DNA from: Marasmius tenuissimus
Taxonomy: Eukaryota > Basidiomycota > Agaricomycetes > Agaricales > Marasmiaceae
Length of the DNA stretch: 64,000 bases
Direction of reading: 5' to 3'
NCBI GenBank assembly: GCA_029532415.1
Contig: JAQOTA010000052.1
Location: 620,001 to 684,000 of the forward strand
A program made the position numbers and the translations under genes. Positions 34,645 to 45,409 of the stretch are shown here, one piece after another (the first letter of the stretch is position 1; every line of letters starts with the position of its first letter). Below the pieces are notes generated by a model. The model saw only the letters and a program-made list of their open reading frames with translations, made no database searches and was not told the DNA's origin.

Positions 34645-37089
34645 CTAAGCACCAAGGGATTGCATTGCGAGGTCAGCATCGTCTGTAGGAACGTTCAAAA
34701 TACGGAGGGTGTTTGTGTGTCCGAGACCGCCCTTCCATCCTTGGACGGCAATGATAGTCGATCCGGGCGTGACGACGTTCAAAGCAATGGCATTTCGCAA
34801 TCCGAAGCGGATTCTGTTGTCGACCTGCGGAGATGAAACATAGAAAAATTAACAGCCGTATCGAAACTTTCGTAACATCGAACTCACGTCTTTCTGCCAC
34901 TGATGCTCAGGGATGCCCCTTGGCTCGGGGTACCAGAATGGATAGCACCCACGGTGCAGGTGGATCTGGCGAGCGGTCTGCTGGTTACGGGTGACTTTAG
35001 TGAATTGAAGGGTCAATGAGCAATGTGCACAAAACGGAAGATTTATAAACGCATACCCGTCAAGATGGGAACGTTGGGGCGGTATTTGGAGATGAGACGA
35101 GCGGTGTTGCCACTAGTGGAGAGGACGAGGATACCGCCCGCATTTTGCTCCGATGCAGCAGCGACTGCTGCAATAGCAACAGTCTCCGCAGTCTCGGTAG
35201 GACGAGGTTGGATGGCACGAATCTCATCGTAGAGGGGCGGGTAGCAGATAGCATGCTCGGCGAGCAAGCACGTCTCCGCCATCATGAGAACTGTATAGAC
35301 ATATTATGAATGATCAATACCGATGGACCGCATTAACTCACCAGATTGGATGGGGTATGAACCCTTGGCAGTCTCTCCGGACAGCATGACACAGTCAGCA
35401 CCATCGAGAACAGCGTTCGCAACGTCGCTGACTTCAGCACGGGTGGGCCTAGGGTTATACTAAAAACCAGGTTAGTGGGATGAATATCATATCTCGAGGG
35501 CTTCCTACCGTCATCGACTACAGAAAAAAAAAAAAAGATGATTGTCAGCTTCGCGAGCTTCGTAAGGGGCTACAGCGGCAACGAACCTCGAGCATTTGAG
35601 TAGCAACGATAACGGGCTTTCCGACAATGTTGCACTTGGCAATCATCATCTTCTGAGCAAGGAAAACCTGGCTCGCCGGAATCTCGATACCCAAATCACC
35701 ACGGGCAACCATGACACCATCCGCCTCCTTCAAGATCTCGTCAAAGTTGGCAACACCCTGCTCGTTCTCGATCTTTACGATGATTTTGATGTTGGCACCA
35801 TCAGGTCCAAGGACAGCCTTGATGTCTTTGACGTCCTGACCACGTCGGATAAACGAAGCAAAGATCATGTCAACACCGTTCTTGACACCGAATTGGAGGT
35901 CCTTCTTGTCCTTCTCGGAGAGAGCGGGGAGGTCGACATCGGTCTTGGGAAGGTTGACACCCTTGCGGGACGAAAGGGTACCGTTGTTCAAAGCACGAAC
36001 ACGGACAGTGTCCCCGTCGATCGAGAGAACGAGGAGGGAGAGAATACCTGGACGAGGTTGGAGTTTCGATCAGTGCCTTCATTGGTTATTATCATTCTTT
36101 GACTAACCATCATCAACATAGATCAACTTTCCAGGGGCGGTCACCTTGGGAAGGTTTTTCTAGCCAAGGGGAAATTGAGCGACTGAATAGCGATAACAGC
36201 CTCGAAAGATTTCACTCACGTAGTCCATCCACATCACCTTGTCATCACATATCTCGCTGTACTTGGAATCGGTGGAGACGACGAACTCGTGGCCAGCAGA
36301 GATGTTGATCTACGCGTAGGAGAGCGAAAAAAAGGCGAAAAATGAAGGAATTAATGAGCGAAATTCCTCCGATTATTCTCAGTAGTACTCACATCGATAC
36401 CATCTCTCATAAGCCCAGTACGGATTTCTGGTCCTTTCTGTTCATTTAGGAAAAGAGGATACCCGTAAGAATCAGAGCGGGAGAGAAACCTGTAAGGTCC
36501 CACGAACAGTATCGAGAGCGATAGCGACCGGTCTGCCTTCGGGTTCGGCTTTTACGAAAAGGGAAACAAAAATGTTGAGAGATCGATCGACGTGGGACAA
36601 CAACGCAGGCTTCACTCACCCTCGACCATTTTTCTTGTGTTGTCAATGACACTCTGGTGGTACTCGTATGAGCCATGGGAGAAGTTCATTCGAACTATCG
36701 AAGTAAAAAATCACGAAAAAAAAGACAGCATCATCAGACATCGAGCAAGAAAGCGAAAAGAGAACAATAACTACGCACCAACATTGACACCGGCGCGTCT
36801 CAATTCAGAGAGCTTCTCGACAGTGTTGACCTTGGGGCCTTGAAGAAGAGAAAAGTCAGTTCGACGCTCCCCCAACATAAGCGAAACGGACACACCGATA
36901 GTGGCAATGATAGACGTCTATGCAAAGGAACGCAAGTGTGAGCGATCCTGTCAACGAAAGCTCGAGAACGAGCTCCAGATCACTCACTTTGCGGTGGAAC
37001 TTGGTGCTCTCGCTGGGGATGGGCGCGTTGACCGTGCTGAGGGTCGACGACCACTCGAGTTGGGAGCGAATACCGTCAGATGGAAACAT
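34645..37089 (-). CDS. PYK1: Pyruvate kinase
   Basis: Glycolytic enzyme converting phosphoenolpyruvate and ADP to pyruvate and ATP. ATG at 37089 ([18 protein letters not shown]). Blocks: [54 protein letters not shown]-like [77 protein letters not shown] (active site Lys/Glu/Asp), VATQMLE, and [15 protein letters not shown] allosteric region after it. The C-terminus ([14 protein letters not shown]) is complete. About ten introns, one with a poly-A run near 35523-35536. Upstream 427 bp are CT-rich in the coding direction. Confidence 0.95.
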
Positions 37090-37516
37090 GATGAAAGACG
37101 AATCGAGCAAGCAGAGGGATCAAAGAGAAGAGCAGGCTCAGAGAAAAAAGCGACCCTGGAAATGGGATAAGAGGCGGAGGTAGAGGGGAGAAAGAAAAAG
37201 GGTAAAGCTATCGATGACCCAAACAAGTTTTGACAACGTTCGTAAATTCTCGTTGGGGTTGACCGTGACGCGTATCACCGCGTCTATCGTTACATACCAT
37301 TTTGCGCTAAAAAATTCTGGCTGTTGCTCATCGACGGTATACTACAACTTACAACGCGGAGACTAGATTTGCACAGCACTTCGACAACGAGGTAATAGAT
37401 ATGTACACTTCGTTCAGAGCCCAGGAAAAAAGACGTCAGAAAAAAGGGAAAAGATAAGTCAAGGGGCTGAGATAAACAAAAGGACGAGAGTAAACGTATA
37501 GGATCGTTCAAGTACT
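37090..37516. other. Intergenic: PYK1 promoter and 3' UTR of the CSL gene
   Basis: 427 bases between two minus-strand genes. Read in the direction of PYK1 transcription it contains long pyrimidine tracts (e.g. 37426-37460), as is usual upstream of strongly expressed glycolytic genes. No gene is supported. Confidence 0.55.
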
Positions 37517-39832
37517 TTACATTACTCTCAAAGACCAACTTCCTAGAGACGGAGCTGAGCCATCCTGGGGGATTGGGGGCAACCAACCAGTATCCAGGTT
37601 TCCAGGGTGCTGACCGTTCATATCCATAGGGAACACATGGTCACAAGCGATTGTTCGACCTGAATGGTACCCAACGCCATCAGAACCTCGAATGAATAGC
37701 AGCGGGAGGCTACGGCCGCTAATAGAAGGCGGCGGTCCTGACCCATTTCGGCTTGCGGGGTTAGAGCCGTCGGTAGGAGAATGGTTCTCCGACCGGTCTG
37801 TTGGTGGGGGGAGGGCATCGTCCTCAAGAGCCTTGATTACATCTGTGAGGGGTGGCATATCGACGATGACGATCGTATGCAAAGGGCCTGCCACTTGGGG
37901 AACGAATGGTGCAGCCCTTGGAGAGGAGGGAGAGGTGGGTGAATCTGACGGACCAGACGTAGGCTCTGGTAGGCCAGCCGGCGCCTGGACGAACGGGGAA
38001 ATGTTCGTGAGAGGACCAGGAGGCGAAGCTCCAAAAACTCGGTGGGCCAAGGGTCCGAGGTTGCCAAGATAGACGTCAAGTGGAAGTTGCTGCCTTGTCT
38101 TCGCATCCTCGTAGAAAAAGTTGGATACAGTTAACTCGACGGTATTGGTATTCGGCCTATAAACTGGTGCCGTGAACAACGTAGGGAACGGCGTTATGGG
38201 TTGCTCGGGTATACTGTTGTTCTTCCCAGACGAATCGAAGAACGTGTACTGGAATTTGGCTACATTGCAACGCGGTCAACGTGTGTTGAGCAAGTTAAAT
38301 GCTAAAAGCCAACTCACAAATACCAACGATCGTCCAGCAGAGGTAGTCATCCACTTCATCGAGGATTTGTCGAATGCCGTCTTTCATCTCGTCCCTTACG
38401 CGTGGGGACTGGAAGAGAAGTGGATGCGTGCCTGCTTGAGTCGACATCCCGGGTGCGGGGGGTGCTACAACGCCGGTACTTCCAGGAATAGGACCAGCCG
38501 CTGACAGATAGTGTCGTGAGCCGTCGGGATTGACGCGTTGCAGTGCAATCTTCTGCATCTGGCTGACAGGACCACCATCCTCTGCTGAAACTCGGCCCTT
38601 ATCAACTTTGCGGATAACGAGAGGTGCTGTTGCTATGCCTGTCTGAGTGTCTGACAAGACAATTTCACAGCCGTAAGTGACGGGTTGAGGTCCTGAAAAA
38701 GAAAATAGTGTGAGAGTTGAAAACGCGAAAAGTTCCCATCACATGACGAGGACGCACCAATATTCGGCACTTCGTGTGGGCGGCGAACGACATTGACATT
38801 GAAAGCTGACCATGCAACGTTACTGGCACACAACTGGGCGTGGTCAATAGTCATGTATTTCGTCCGTACGGTCTGAGAATTGATGCGATTAAATAGAGAT
38901 ACGGGCCCACCGGCCAAGATACACGAGGAAATATTGCGCGTTTTGGCGGTCTTTTTGGATGGTTTTGAGATGATTGTGACTGGAGCGGAGTCGAAGGTCG
39001 CCCAGATGCGACCAGGGGGGCCATCGCCGTCCGAACCGTGAGATGAAGGGTGCGGTTCAGCAATGTCGAGTGAGAGCTGGAAGCTCTTAGCCTTTGCAGC
39101 TCCGGTAACGTGTAAGAACTTGAAGCTCGCAGTCATAGAGTTGTCGAGGGGTGCCTTTTGTTCGAAGGAACGTTCGCCACTTTCTGCAACGACAGACATC
39201 GACAACTGTTGGTTTCTCATGTGCCAGACGGGTCCTTCGATGTGGACGACCGGCGGAGGACAGAGAAAGCGCTTTTCACTGCCGTATGACTTTTGGGCTA
39301 CAGCGGCGTGTAAGCAAATGACGGTAGTCATGGGCACGACGCGAGAGGGATCATGGGTGATATGGTCGCGTACGACGCGGCGAACTTTGTTGTGAGAGTC
39401 ATCTGAGCTTTCCGGTTCATCATGCTTGCGTTTTGACGACTAGCGTGTGGTTCAGATAAAGATTCAACGTGCCCCACGAGCGCGAATAGAGACGTACAGA
39501 GGCAGGACCTGACACTCCTGATGGGTTCTCTGAATGCAATGGAACGTTCGAATCTTGTTGCCAGGGAGGCTGTCCGTTTGGTTGCACCTCTTTCTGTGAA
39601 GCCGCTAGTATCGACTGGAGAGAAGCAGCGGGTGCGGGGGTTGAGGGACTTGACGAGGAAGAATGGGGAGGATTGGGGTTATTTGGGACCTATACGAGCA
39701 AGATTGAAGAGACAAAACAAACGCAGAGGGGAAATAACGAACATATATTGCATTCGGGGAGGTAGGACGAGAACTGGGATCCTGGGTGGCAGAGGACATG
39801 ACAGAGTTGAGGAAAAGAGAGAGATCGCTCAT
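37517..39832 (-). CDS. Fungal CSL (CBF1/Su(H)/LAG-1) family transcription factor
   Basis: DNA-binding protein of the family that mediates Notch signalling in animals; fungi lack Notch, and the S. pombe members Cbf11/Cbf12 act in cell adhesion, division and lipid metabolism. ATG at 39832, a Ser/Pro-rich N-terminus, then the RHR-N core with VICLHAAVAQKSYGSEKRFL followed by CPPP, the signature DNA-contact loop. The beta-trefoil part has MTIDHAQLCASNVAWSAFNV and GCEIVLSDTQTGIATAPLVI followed by RKVDKGR. The C-terminal RHR-C/Ig-like part is NNSIPEQPITPFPTLFTAPV to VTYGCEIV-related strands, with a long Pro/Ser insertion near 37800-38000 and an end at PSLGSWSLRVM. The short N-terminus suggests the Cbf11-like class. 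Confidence 0.85.
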
Positions 39833-40087
39833 GGCGATCAAGCAGGCGTGAGAGAACCAAGGGAAAAGGAAAGAATCCTCCACGCGGCCCACTTTATACA
39901 CACGGCATGGCGGCCCATTTCGGACTCTGCATTCCCACGCTGCGGGAGCCCTCCGGACGCCGGACAAACAATTTAGAGCCGACCAAGGACGTTCAGAGTA
40001 TTAACGACAGGACCCATTCTATACAGCGATTACAGTGGTTCATACAAAGCTACAGTAAAATGTCCGATAACCCATAGAAAATAAAAA

Positions 40088-40763
40088 TCACAGAAATAGC
40101 TCTCCAAATCCGCTCCCCCGTGGTTGCCCTGGCATTTCAATTCCTTGCGCCTTCCTTCTCGCGCAAAGAGATAAATAAAGGGACTCGTGATCAACTGGTT
40201 CATCGTCGGAATATGGGCTCAGCAGTTGCTCATGTCGTCCATCATCCTTCCTTGCAAACAAATTTCCTAACAAACAAATGGACCAGGGTCAGTTGACTTG
40301 CCCTTTCAATCGTTCGGAATCACCCACCGAATGACAGGATTCCCATTTTATCTTCGCTTTTTATGGCTTCTCTCGTCATCTCATCACTCATCTGTCCAGC
40401 CGTTCTGTTGGGTCCTGCGTCTTCTCCACCAAAACTCCAGGTCCGCTCCTCGGTGTTTACGGCTGTCTCTTCATGTTTTTCCTCTTCTGTTTCCGGGAGC
40501 CACCAGCTTGCATCACCATGGCCATTACCACCCATCGAACCAGTAGGATAGAATCCTGTGAGGTTGAAGGGATCTTCGCGTTCTGTTCTAGGTGAAACGA
40601 CACCCCGATGGATCGGTCTCAATGAACCAGTCGAAGCAGACTTTGCTTTCGGCTGAATTGTCTGGTGTGAGGCAGAACGCGGCAAATGGGCTGGCGTGGT
40701 GGCGAATGAACGCAACGCAGGCAATGGCTGAGGTGCTGATTTTGACCTAGGAATAGTAGACAT
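40088..40763 (-). CDS. Unknown small protein, possibly mitochondrial
   Basis: Two exons (ATG at 40763; join FGILSFG-NLFARKDDGRH over an intron at about 40264-40322). The N-terminus MSTIPRSKSAPQPLPALRSF with ATTPAHLPRSASHQ after it is rich in Arg/Ser/Ala and lacks acidic residues, compatible with a mitochondrial presequence. Then EDPFNLTGFYPTG and WWLPETEEEKHEE, an acidic middle, and a conserved-looking C-terminus SDDEPVDHESLYLSLCARRK ending GFGELFL. I do not recognise the family. Codon structure and a good intron support coding status. Confidence 0.6.
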
Positions 40764-41505
40764 CGTCGTTGTTGTCGTAGACTGAGAAAGAGAATGGGAA
40801 AAAAAAGTTTTGGGGTAACGTTTAGTTCATTGGGGAAGATAGAATAGGTTACCTTTTATATCGAGACCCTAGTCAAAGACAAATTGAACCCCAAAAACTG
40901 TGTACAATGACAAGTCCAACCAGTCTGACCGGTTTGACCCTGTCTGTCTCCGTTCACTTATCTTCTTCCGCCCAGAGACCGATTGTCTCGTCTAGTCTCT
41001 GCTGACCTCGAACTATTCTAGGTAGAGGTTCTATGATCTGACTGAAAACATGATTTTGCCAGGTCCTGTGCCGGCAATTTCTCCCGCGGGATCTCTGCGG
41101 CGCCGTGGTCTTGGGAAATTCGAACCAGAAACTCGCACGACCTGGGGCCTTTTTCAATAGCGTGGGCATCCCCTGGATCATTTGCTACAGATGGCACAAT
41201 CATTTTGCTTTCCGTTCTTGAACACTCGAAGGAAGGAAGAACAGAACTCGAGAGAAATCTGACGGTTGCGACGGTCACGAAGCGATCCGCTTGCGAATTA
41301 CCTTGGTGCACGTCGATCGGCACTAGAGGGCTAGGAACATTGACGGAAGACGATCACCCATAGGCAAAAACACAGCAGGAAAGATGAGAGCGTCGGAAGT
41401 TGGAACGGAATGAGGCATAGCCCGAAACGTGCAAGAAAAAAGTGCGGTCCGTGTAATGTGAAAGTGAATCGGAAACTTCTTTCTATAATGCGAAGATTAT
41501 GATAT
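40764..41505. other. Intergenic, 742 bp, with weak small frames on the minus strand
   Basis: The first part is the promoter of the unknown gene at 40088-40763. Between 40955 and 41208 two overlapping minus-strand frames stay open: a 62-codon frame with ATG at 41208, and a 75-codon frame with ATG at 41181. Neither has a recognised motif, and they overlap in different phases, so at most one could be coding. I see nothing else. Confidence 0.4.
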
Positions 41506-42128
41506 TCATTGCGAATCTGATGAATTGTTCGAGAGGTCGAGGGGCTTTTTGAGGAACTTGCTCCGTCTGTCTTCATCGTACCATCCCGAATCTCCTGTGA
41601 ACTTCCCTGCACGCTCAAACAGACCCATGGTCACTCCTCCAACAGCGCAGGCAGCAACAGCAGTTGGTAGTGAACGGGCTTTCGGAACAGTCAACCAACG
41701 CGTTCGGCATTTCTTACATCAAAGCTACGTACCTCGAATACCAGCCAAGAACCCTGCTGCACATCCACCAGCTGCTGCGTTCAGAGCGTCGTCGGTTTGA
41801 CGTTGGTTGGCAACGAAGGATTCAGTAAACGCAAATGTTGCACCCATTGCAGCTGTTCAAATCACAATTAGTGACACCCAGACTATCCCAAGAAAGATTT
41901 CCAGTACCAAAGAACGTTATTGTCCCTCCTGTTCTTGTGAAGACACCAGCAGCACCACTTGAGTGTTGTCCGAGAGCATTTTGCAGCGTGCTATAGATTA
42001 CTCCGACGGCTCCTACGAACGGAGATGGCGTAAGTTCAAAGAAATGTACTTGAAAGTGCCGACGCACCAGTCTTGAGACCCCATACTGTGGTTCTTTCTA
42101 GTGTAGCCTTTGGCTCAAACGCGGCCAT
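41506..42128 (-). CDS. NADH:ubiquinone oxidoreductase subunit, NDUFA11/B14.7-like (Tim17 fold)
   Basis: Membrane-arm accessory subunit of respiratory complex I. ATG at 42128 (MAAFEPKATLERTTVWGLKT). Then VGVIYSTLQNALGQHSSGAA, a Gly-rich helix TRTGGTITFF, MGATFAFTESFVANQRQTDD, LNAAAGGCAAGFLAGIRARS and AAGAVGG-type ACAVGGVTMGLFERAG, i.e. four Gly/Ala-rich helices of the Tim17/22/23-NDUFA11 superfamily. Three introns. The tail SGWYDEDRRSKFLKKPLDLS is soluble. Tim17-type preprotein translocases are alternatives, but the order and length fit the fungal complex I subunit of about 21 kDa. Divergent from the EED-like gene, 108 bp between starts. Confidence 0.8.
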
Positions 42129-42236
42129 GGAGGAAGGGTAGAGAATGACGATGACCAATAAGGAAAGACTCGGAGCCAATGAGGTCGCGGCAATAAATGA
42201 TTGACGCCCACACTTCCTTGACCACTTCATCTCACT

Positions 42237-44286
42237 ATGCGAATCGAACCGATCGCTGTTTCGAACCAAGAAATTCAGGAAAGTATAATTGAAGACCTCC
42301 CCTGGTATAGAGATCACTCGAACAACCTGTTTCTCCTGAAAAAACGCGTCGCCGTCAGTGTAAACCTTTAAACTACGCCGTTGGGGACTTGGTGCTGATT
42401 TTGGAAACCTCCTATAGTTGAACTCATCTAAAGAAAATACGTTCCGGACTATCGCAGTTTTTCCTTGGACTGAAGATTCAATACATGATTTCTTGAACGA
42501 TCGAACGACTTCTCGAGATCCTAGCGTTTGGAAACAAATCGTGAACAATTACTCTGGCGTTGTGGCGGTGGGCAGCGACTCCCCAGCAGAGGCCAGTCAA
42601 GATGACAGAGAAGATCATGTTTACATCTTCTTCCTCCGCTCCTCCAGACGGCCCATAAAAATCTCACTACCAAAGCAGGAGCGATCAGACGAGGTCCTCC
42701 CGACTGACAGAGTTAATGTAGCTTGGGTTCTAAACCCAGATCATTCATTCAAGCCATACCTGGTCATCTCAAGTAGATACTTGATCTACGTCTATAACAT
42801 TGAGCAAGACACTATGATTTCCACTCTCCGGGGCCATGGAGGTGTATGTAGACTGTTTATTGCTCGATTTCCAACAACTCACTGGATAACCCACAAATCT
42901 AAACTTTACAGCACATTACCTCGATAGCAGTACACCCTAGGCTGCCCCACATCTTCGCCACGACCTCACGCGACCTCTCTGTCCGTATCTACGACTTGAC
43001 GCAAACACCGAAAGAGGCGCCGAATAATCCAGTCTGGCCACCCCAGGGGAAGAAGCCTAGTCGTGCGGGTCCAGCGCACGGACTCGATATTACTGGCTCC
43101 GAAGGGTTCGGTCTAGGTAGATGTATTATGGTGCTTGTGGGCGGTATGTCGGGAGGTCATCAGGGTGACGTTTTCGCAGCGGTGAGTATTGAATGCCATT
43201 GTTCCATTTGTGACTACTATCGGCACTTGCCCACTGAAACCAACCCATACGTCTATCTCAGGCATTTCACAGAGACTATCCGATCATTGCTACGTGTGGA
43301 GTGAGTTATAGTAGAACCCTCCTTTGACGTTTGGTCCTCACTAATAAATTTGCGACCTGGCTGACCATAGATGGACCGCGCTGTGAAAATCTGGCACATA
43401 CCCTTCCCGAGTTTTTACACGGGCACGGACCAGAAGCTCGTTCGGGAGGACAAACCACTTTTCAGCAGCACTTGTATACACATGGCCCGGGTATTGTCGA
43501 TAAATTGGTATCTCTATGTCCCTTTACCCCGCAGCAGGGTTGTCCTGACACTTTGATCCCTCGTAGGATCGCCGACGATGTCCTTCTGAGCCACAATGCA
43601 CCTCCGATCATGGCGATTCCCCTCGAAGACGAAGACGAGTTGGAGATTGACCCCGGACGCATCGTGTTGTGGCAATGGCTTGGAAGAAGACGGTTTTTCC
43701 CGGATGGACTCTGGGATGAGGGGGATGTCCGTCAGACTGTACTACGAGGATGTGCATCGGTGAGCCTTGAACTCCGTCAACTTGCTTAGGCTCTTTGTTG
43801 ACCGAGATGCTGTCATCATTTACAGGACTATCAAGAATCGGGTGAGCCTTGTGATGAACTCCATGTATTCTTCTCCGTTGACCTTATCGTTCAGCGTCTT
43901 ACAAAATAATATCCTCAATCCCGTTACCTCCTTCACCCACCCAATATGACACTCCGCCAGGGTTCCAAGTATACAACGAGAGGGACTACCATGATCCCAT
44001 CGTCCTTTATACACATCCAGATCCAAAGGAAGATGGAATTACAATCATCAATGTCGCAGACTTCCCTCCACGGAAGCCCCCGCCATGTCGTTGGGCCGAC
44101 GATGAACTTGCGGAAGCGACGGGTAACCTGCAGATCTCAGAAGCCGAGCCCGAGCCTCCAAGATGGGATTTACGTCCCAAGGGTGGGGATGGAAAGGTCC
44201 AGGCCTGCGCTTTGTTGCCAGGTGGACACGCATTAGTGGCTGCTGGCGGTAGTAATTTGTGGCTATGGACGGTACCATTGACTTGA
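42237..44286 (+). CDS. EED: WD40 protein similar to EED/ESC (PRC2 subunit)
   Basis: ATG at 42237 (MRIEPIAVSNQEIQES); exon 1 ends at 42353 and exon 2 starts at 42418. Blocks align with EED in order: VNVAWVLNPDHSFKPYLVIS, YLIYVYNIEQDTMISTLRGH followed by GGHITSIAVHPRLPHIFATT and SRDLSVRIYDL, then GGHQGDVFAAAFHRDYPIIA with TCGMDRAVKIWHIP (compare EED HRDEVLSADY...SCGMDHSLKLWRI), FSSTCIHMARVLSINWL, GRIVLWQWLG and a last blade ALLPGGHALVAAGGSNLWLW. EED binds H3K27me3 and stimulates the EZH2-type methyltransferase. Assignment rests on my recollection of EED motifs; a generic WD40 protein is the alternative. Confidence 0.6.
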
Positions 44287-44585
44287 CGAGCTGTTGAGTA
44301 CTACGATATCAATCGTACTCCCTCTGACGTGACATTTTGACGATCATCTGTCTCTCCCAAACCAAATGAACATTATGCAACCAGTGCACGACATGTAACT
44401 ATACAAGGAATGTCTGTACAGTAAAGAGTCGAACGCAAACCGCCTCATGCCGCTGGGGCAATAATCCTTTCAGCTGGGACGCTGATGCACGTGGGTATCA
44501 TGAACTCCTACTCGACATCTAGAACTTAGAAAGGCGTCAGGAAGCCCAAGGACTAGCGCCAAATAAGGCACTCACCAAACTTCGC

Positions 44586-45409
44586 TCAGTAACGTGTGAT
44601 CTGGTTACCGTCCGACTTGGTGGCGACCTCGGCAGGGATGATCTCTTCCTGACGCTTCTTGTAAGGAACGATCTTGGAGCCGTCCGACTTGGTGGCAACC
44701 TCTGCAGGAATGATGTCGTCCTGACGCCTGTAGAGCTTGATGCCATCCTTATCGGCCTTTGTGGCTTTCTGAACGGGCATCTCGTTGACCTGACGCTTGT
44801 AGGGAACGATCTTAGAGCCGTCCGACTTGGTAGCCACCTCGGCAGGAATAATATCATCCTGGCGCTTCTTGTAAGGAACAATCTTGGAGCCGTCGGACTT
44901 GGTGGCGACTTCTGCAGGAATAATGTCGTCCTGACGCTTCTTGTAGGGAACGATCTTAGACCCATCGGACTTGGTGGCTTTCTGGACAGGCATCTCATTG
45001 ACCTGGCGCTTGTAAGGAACGATCTTGGAGCCATCCGACTTGGTAGCAACCTCGGCGGGAATAATATCGTCCTGGCGCTTCTTGTAGGGAACGATCTTAG
45101 AGCCGTCGGACTTGGTGGCGACCTCTGCAGGAATAATGTCGTCCTGACGCCTGTAAAGCTTGATACCATCCTTGTCGGCCTTAGTGGCCTTCTGGACAGG
45201 CATTTCGTTGACCTGACGTTTCACGTAGGCCGGGATAGTGTCTAGAGGTGCCAGCTGGCGACGCATTATCTGCATCTGCAGTGAACTGGGTGAGCGGGGG
45301 CCTCGCGACAGGCAAAAATAGAGCGCACCGGCATTGGCAGAGGCGAAGCGAGTACTTGGCCAGTGAGAAGTACTACCACAATAGCGAAGAATGTCGTGCG
45401 AGAGAACAT
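44586..45409 (-). CDS. Secreted Kex2-processed repeat protein (peptide precursor)
   Basis: Two exons (45329-45409, 44586-45275) encode 256 residues. Exon 1 encodes a signal peptide (FFAIVVVLLTGQVLA core, cut before SPLPMP). Exon 2 starts MQIMRR, then a short unit QLAPLDTIPAYVKR and nine repeats. Type A begins QVNEMPVQKATK and type B QDDIIPAEVATKSDG; they end in IKLY or IVPY before RR, KKR or KR. Every unit begins with Gln right after a dibasic site. The last unit has no basic site and ends in ...QITRY at the stop codon. The layout is that of fungal KEP precursors: ER entry, Kex2 cleavage after KR, carboxypeptidase trimming of K/R, release of about 21-residue peptides. No cysteines, no CaaX box, so not a lipopeptide mating pheromone. 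Receptor, activity and any further modification are unknown. Confidence 0.88.
44589..45215 (-). repeat. Nine in-frame tandem repeats of 63-72 bp coding Kex2-bounded peptides
   Basis: The 627 nt encode exactly nine units of 23, 24, 23, 24, 24, 23, 23, 24 and 21 residues in the order A B B, A' B B, A B B'. The array is thus a threefold (ABB) higher-order repeat of about 210 bp. Unit A' has an A-type start (QVNEMPV) and a B-type end (SDGSKIVPY). Copies differ at synonymous sites while the peptide is kept. Confidence 0.9.

Noticed and set aside
37692..38072. 126-codon plus-strand frame
   Set aside because: Antisense shadow of the Pro/Ser-rich part of the CSL gene; no motif and no suitable start context.
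41018..41208. Possible 62-codon minus-strand gene upstream of 40764
   Set aside because: A second overlapping frame is equally open, no motif or splice partner was found, so it is mentioned only in the intergenic entry.
44537..45169. 210-codon minus-strand frame overlapping the repeat array
   Set aside because: It is the alternative reading frame of the periodic repeat DNA; periodicity keeps several frames open. The chosen frame has the signal-peptide exon in phase and the dibasic pattern.
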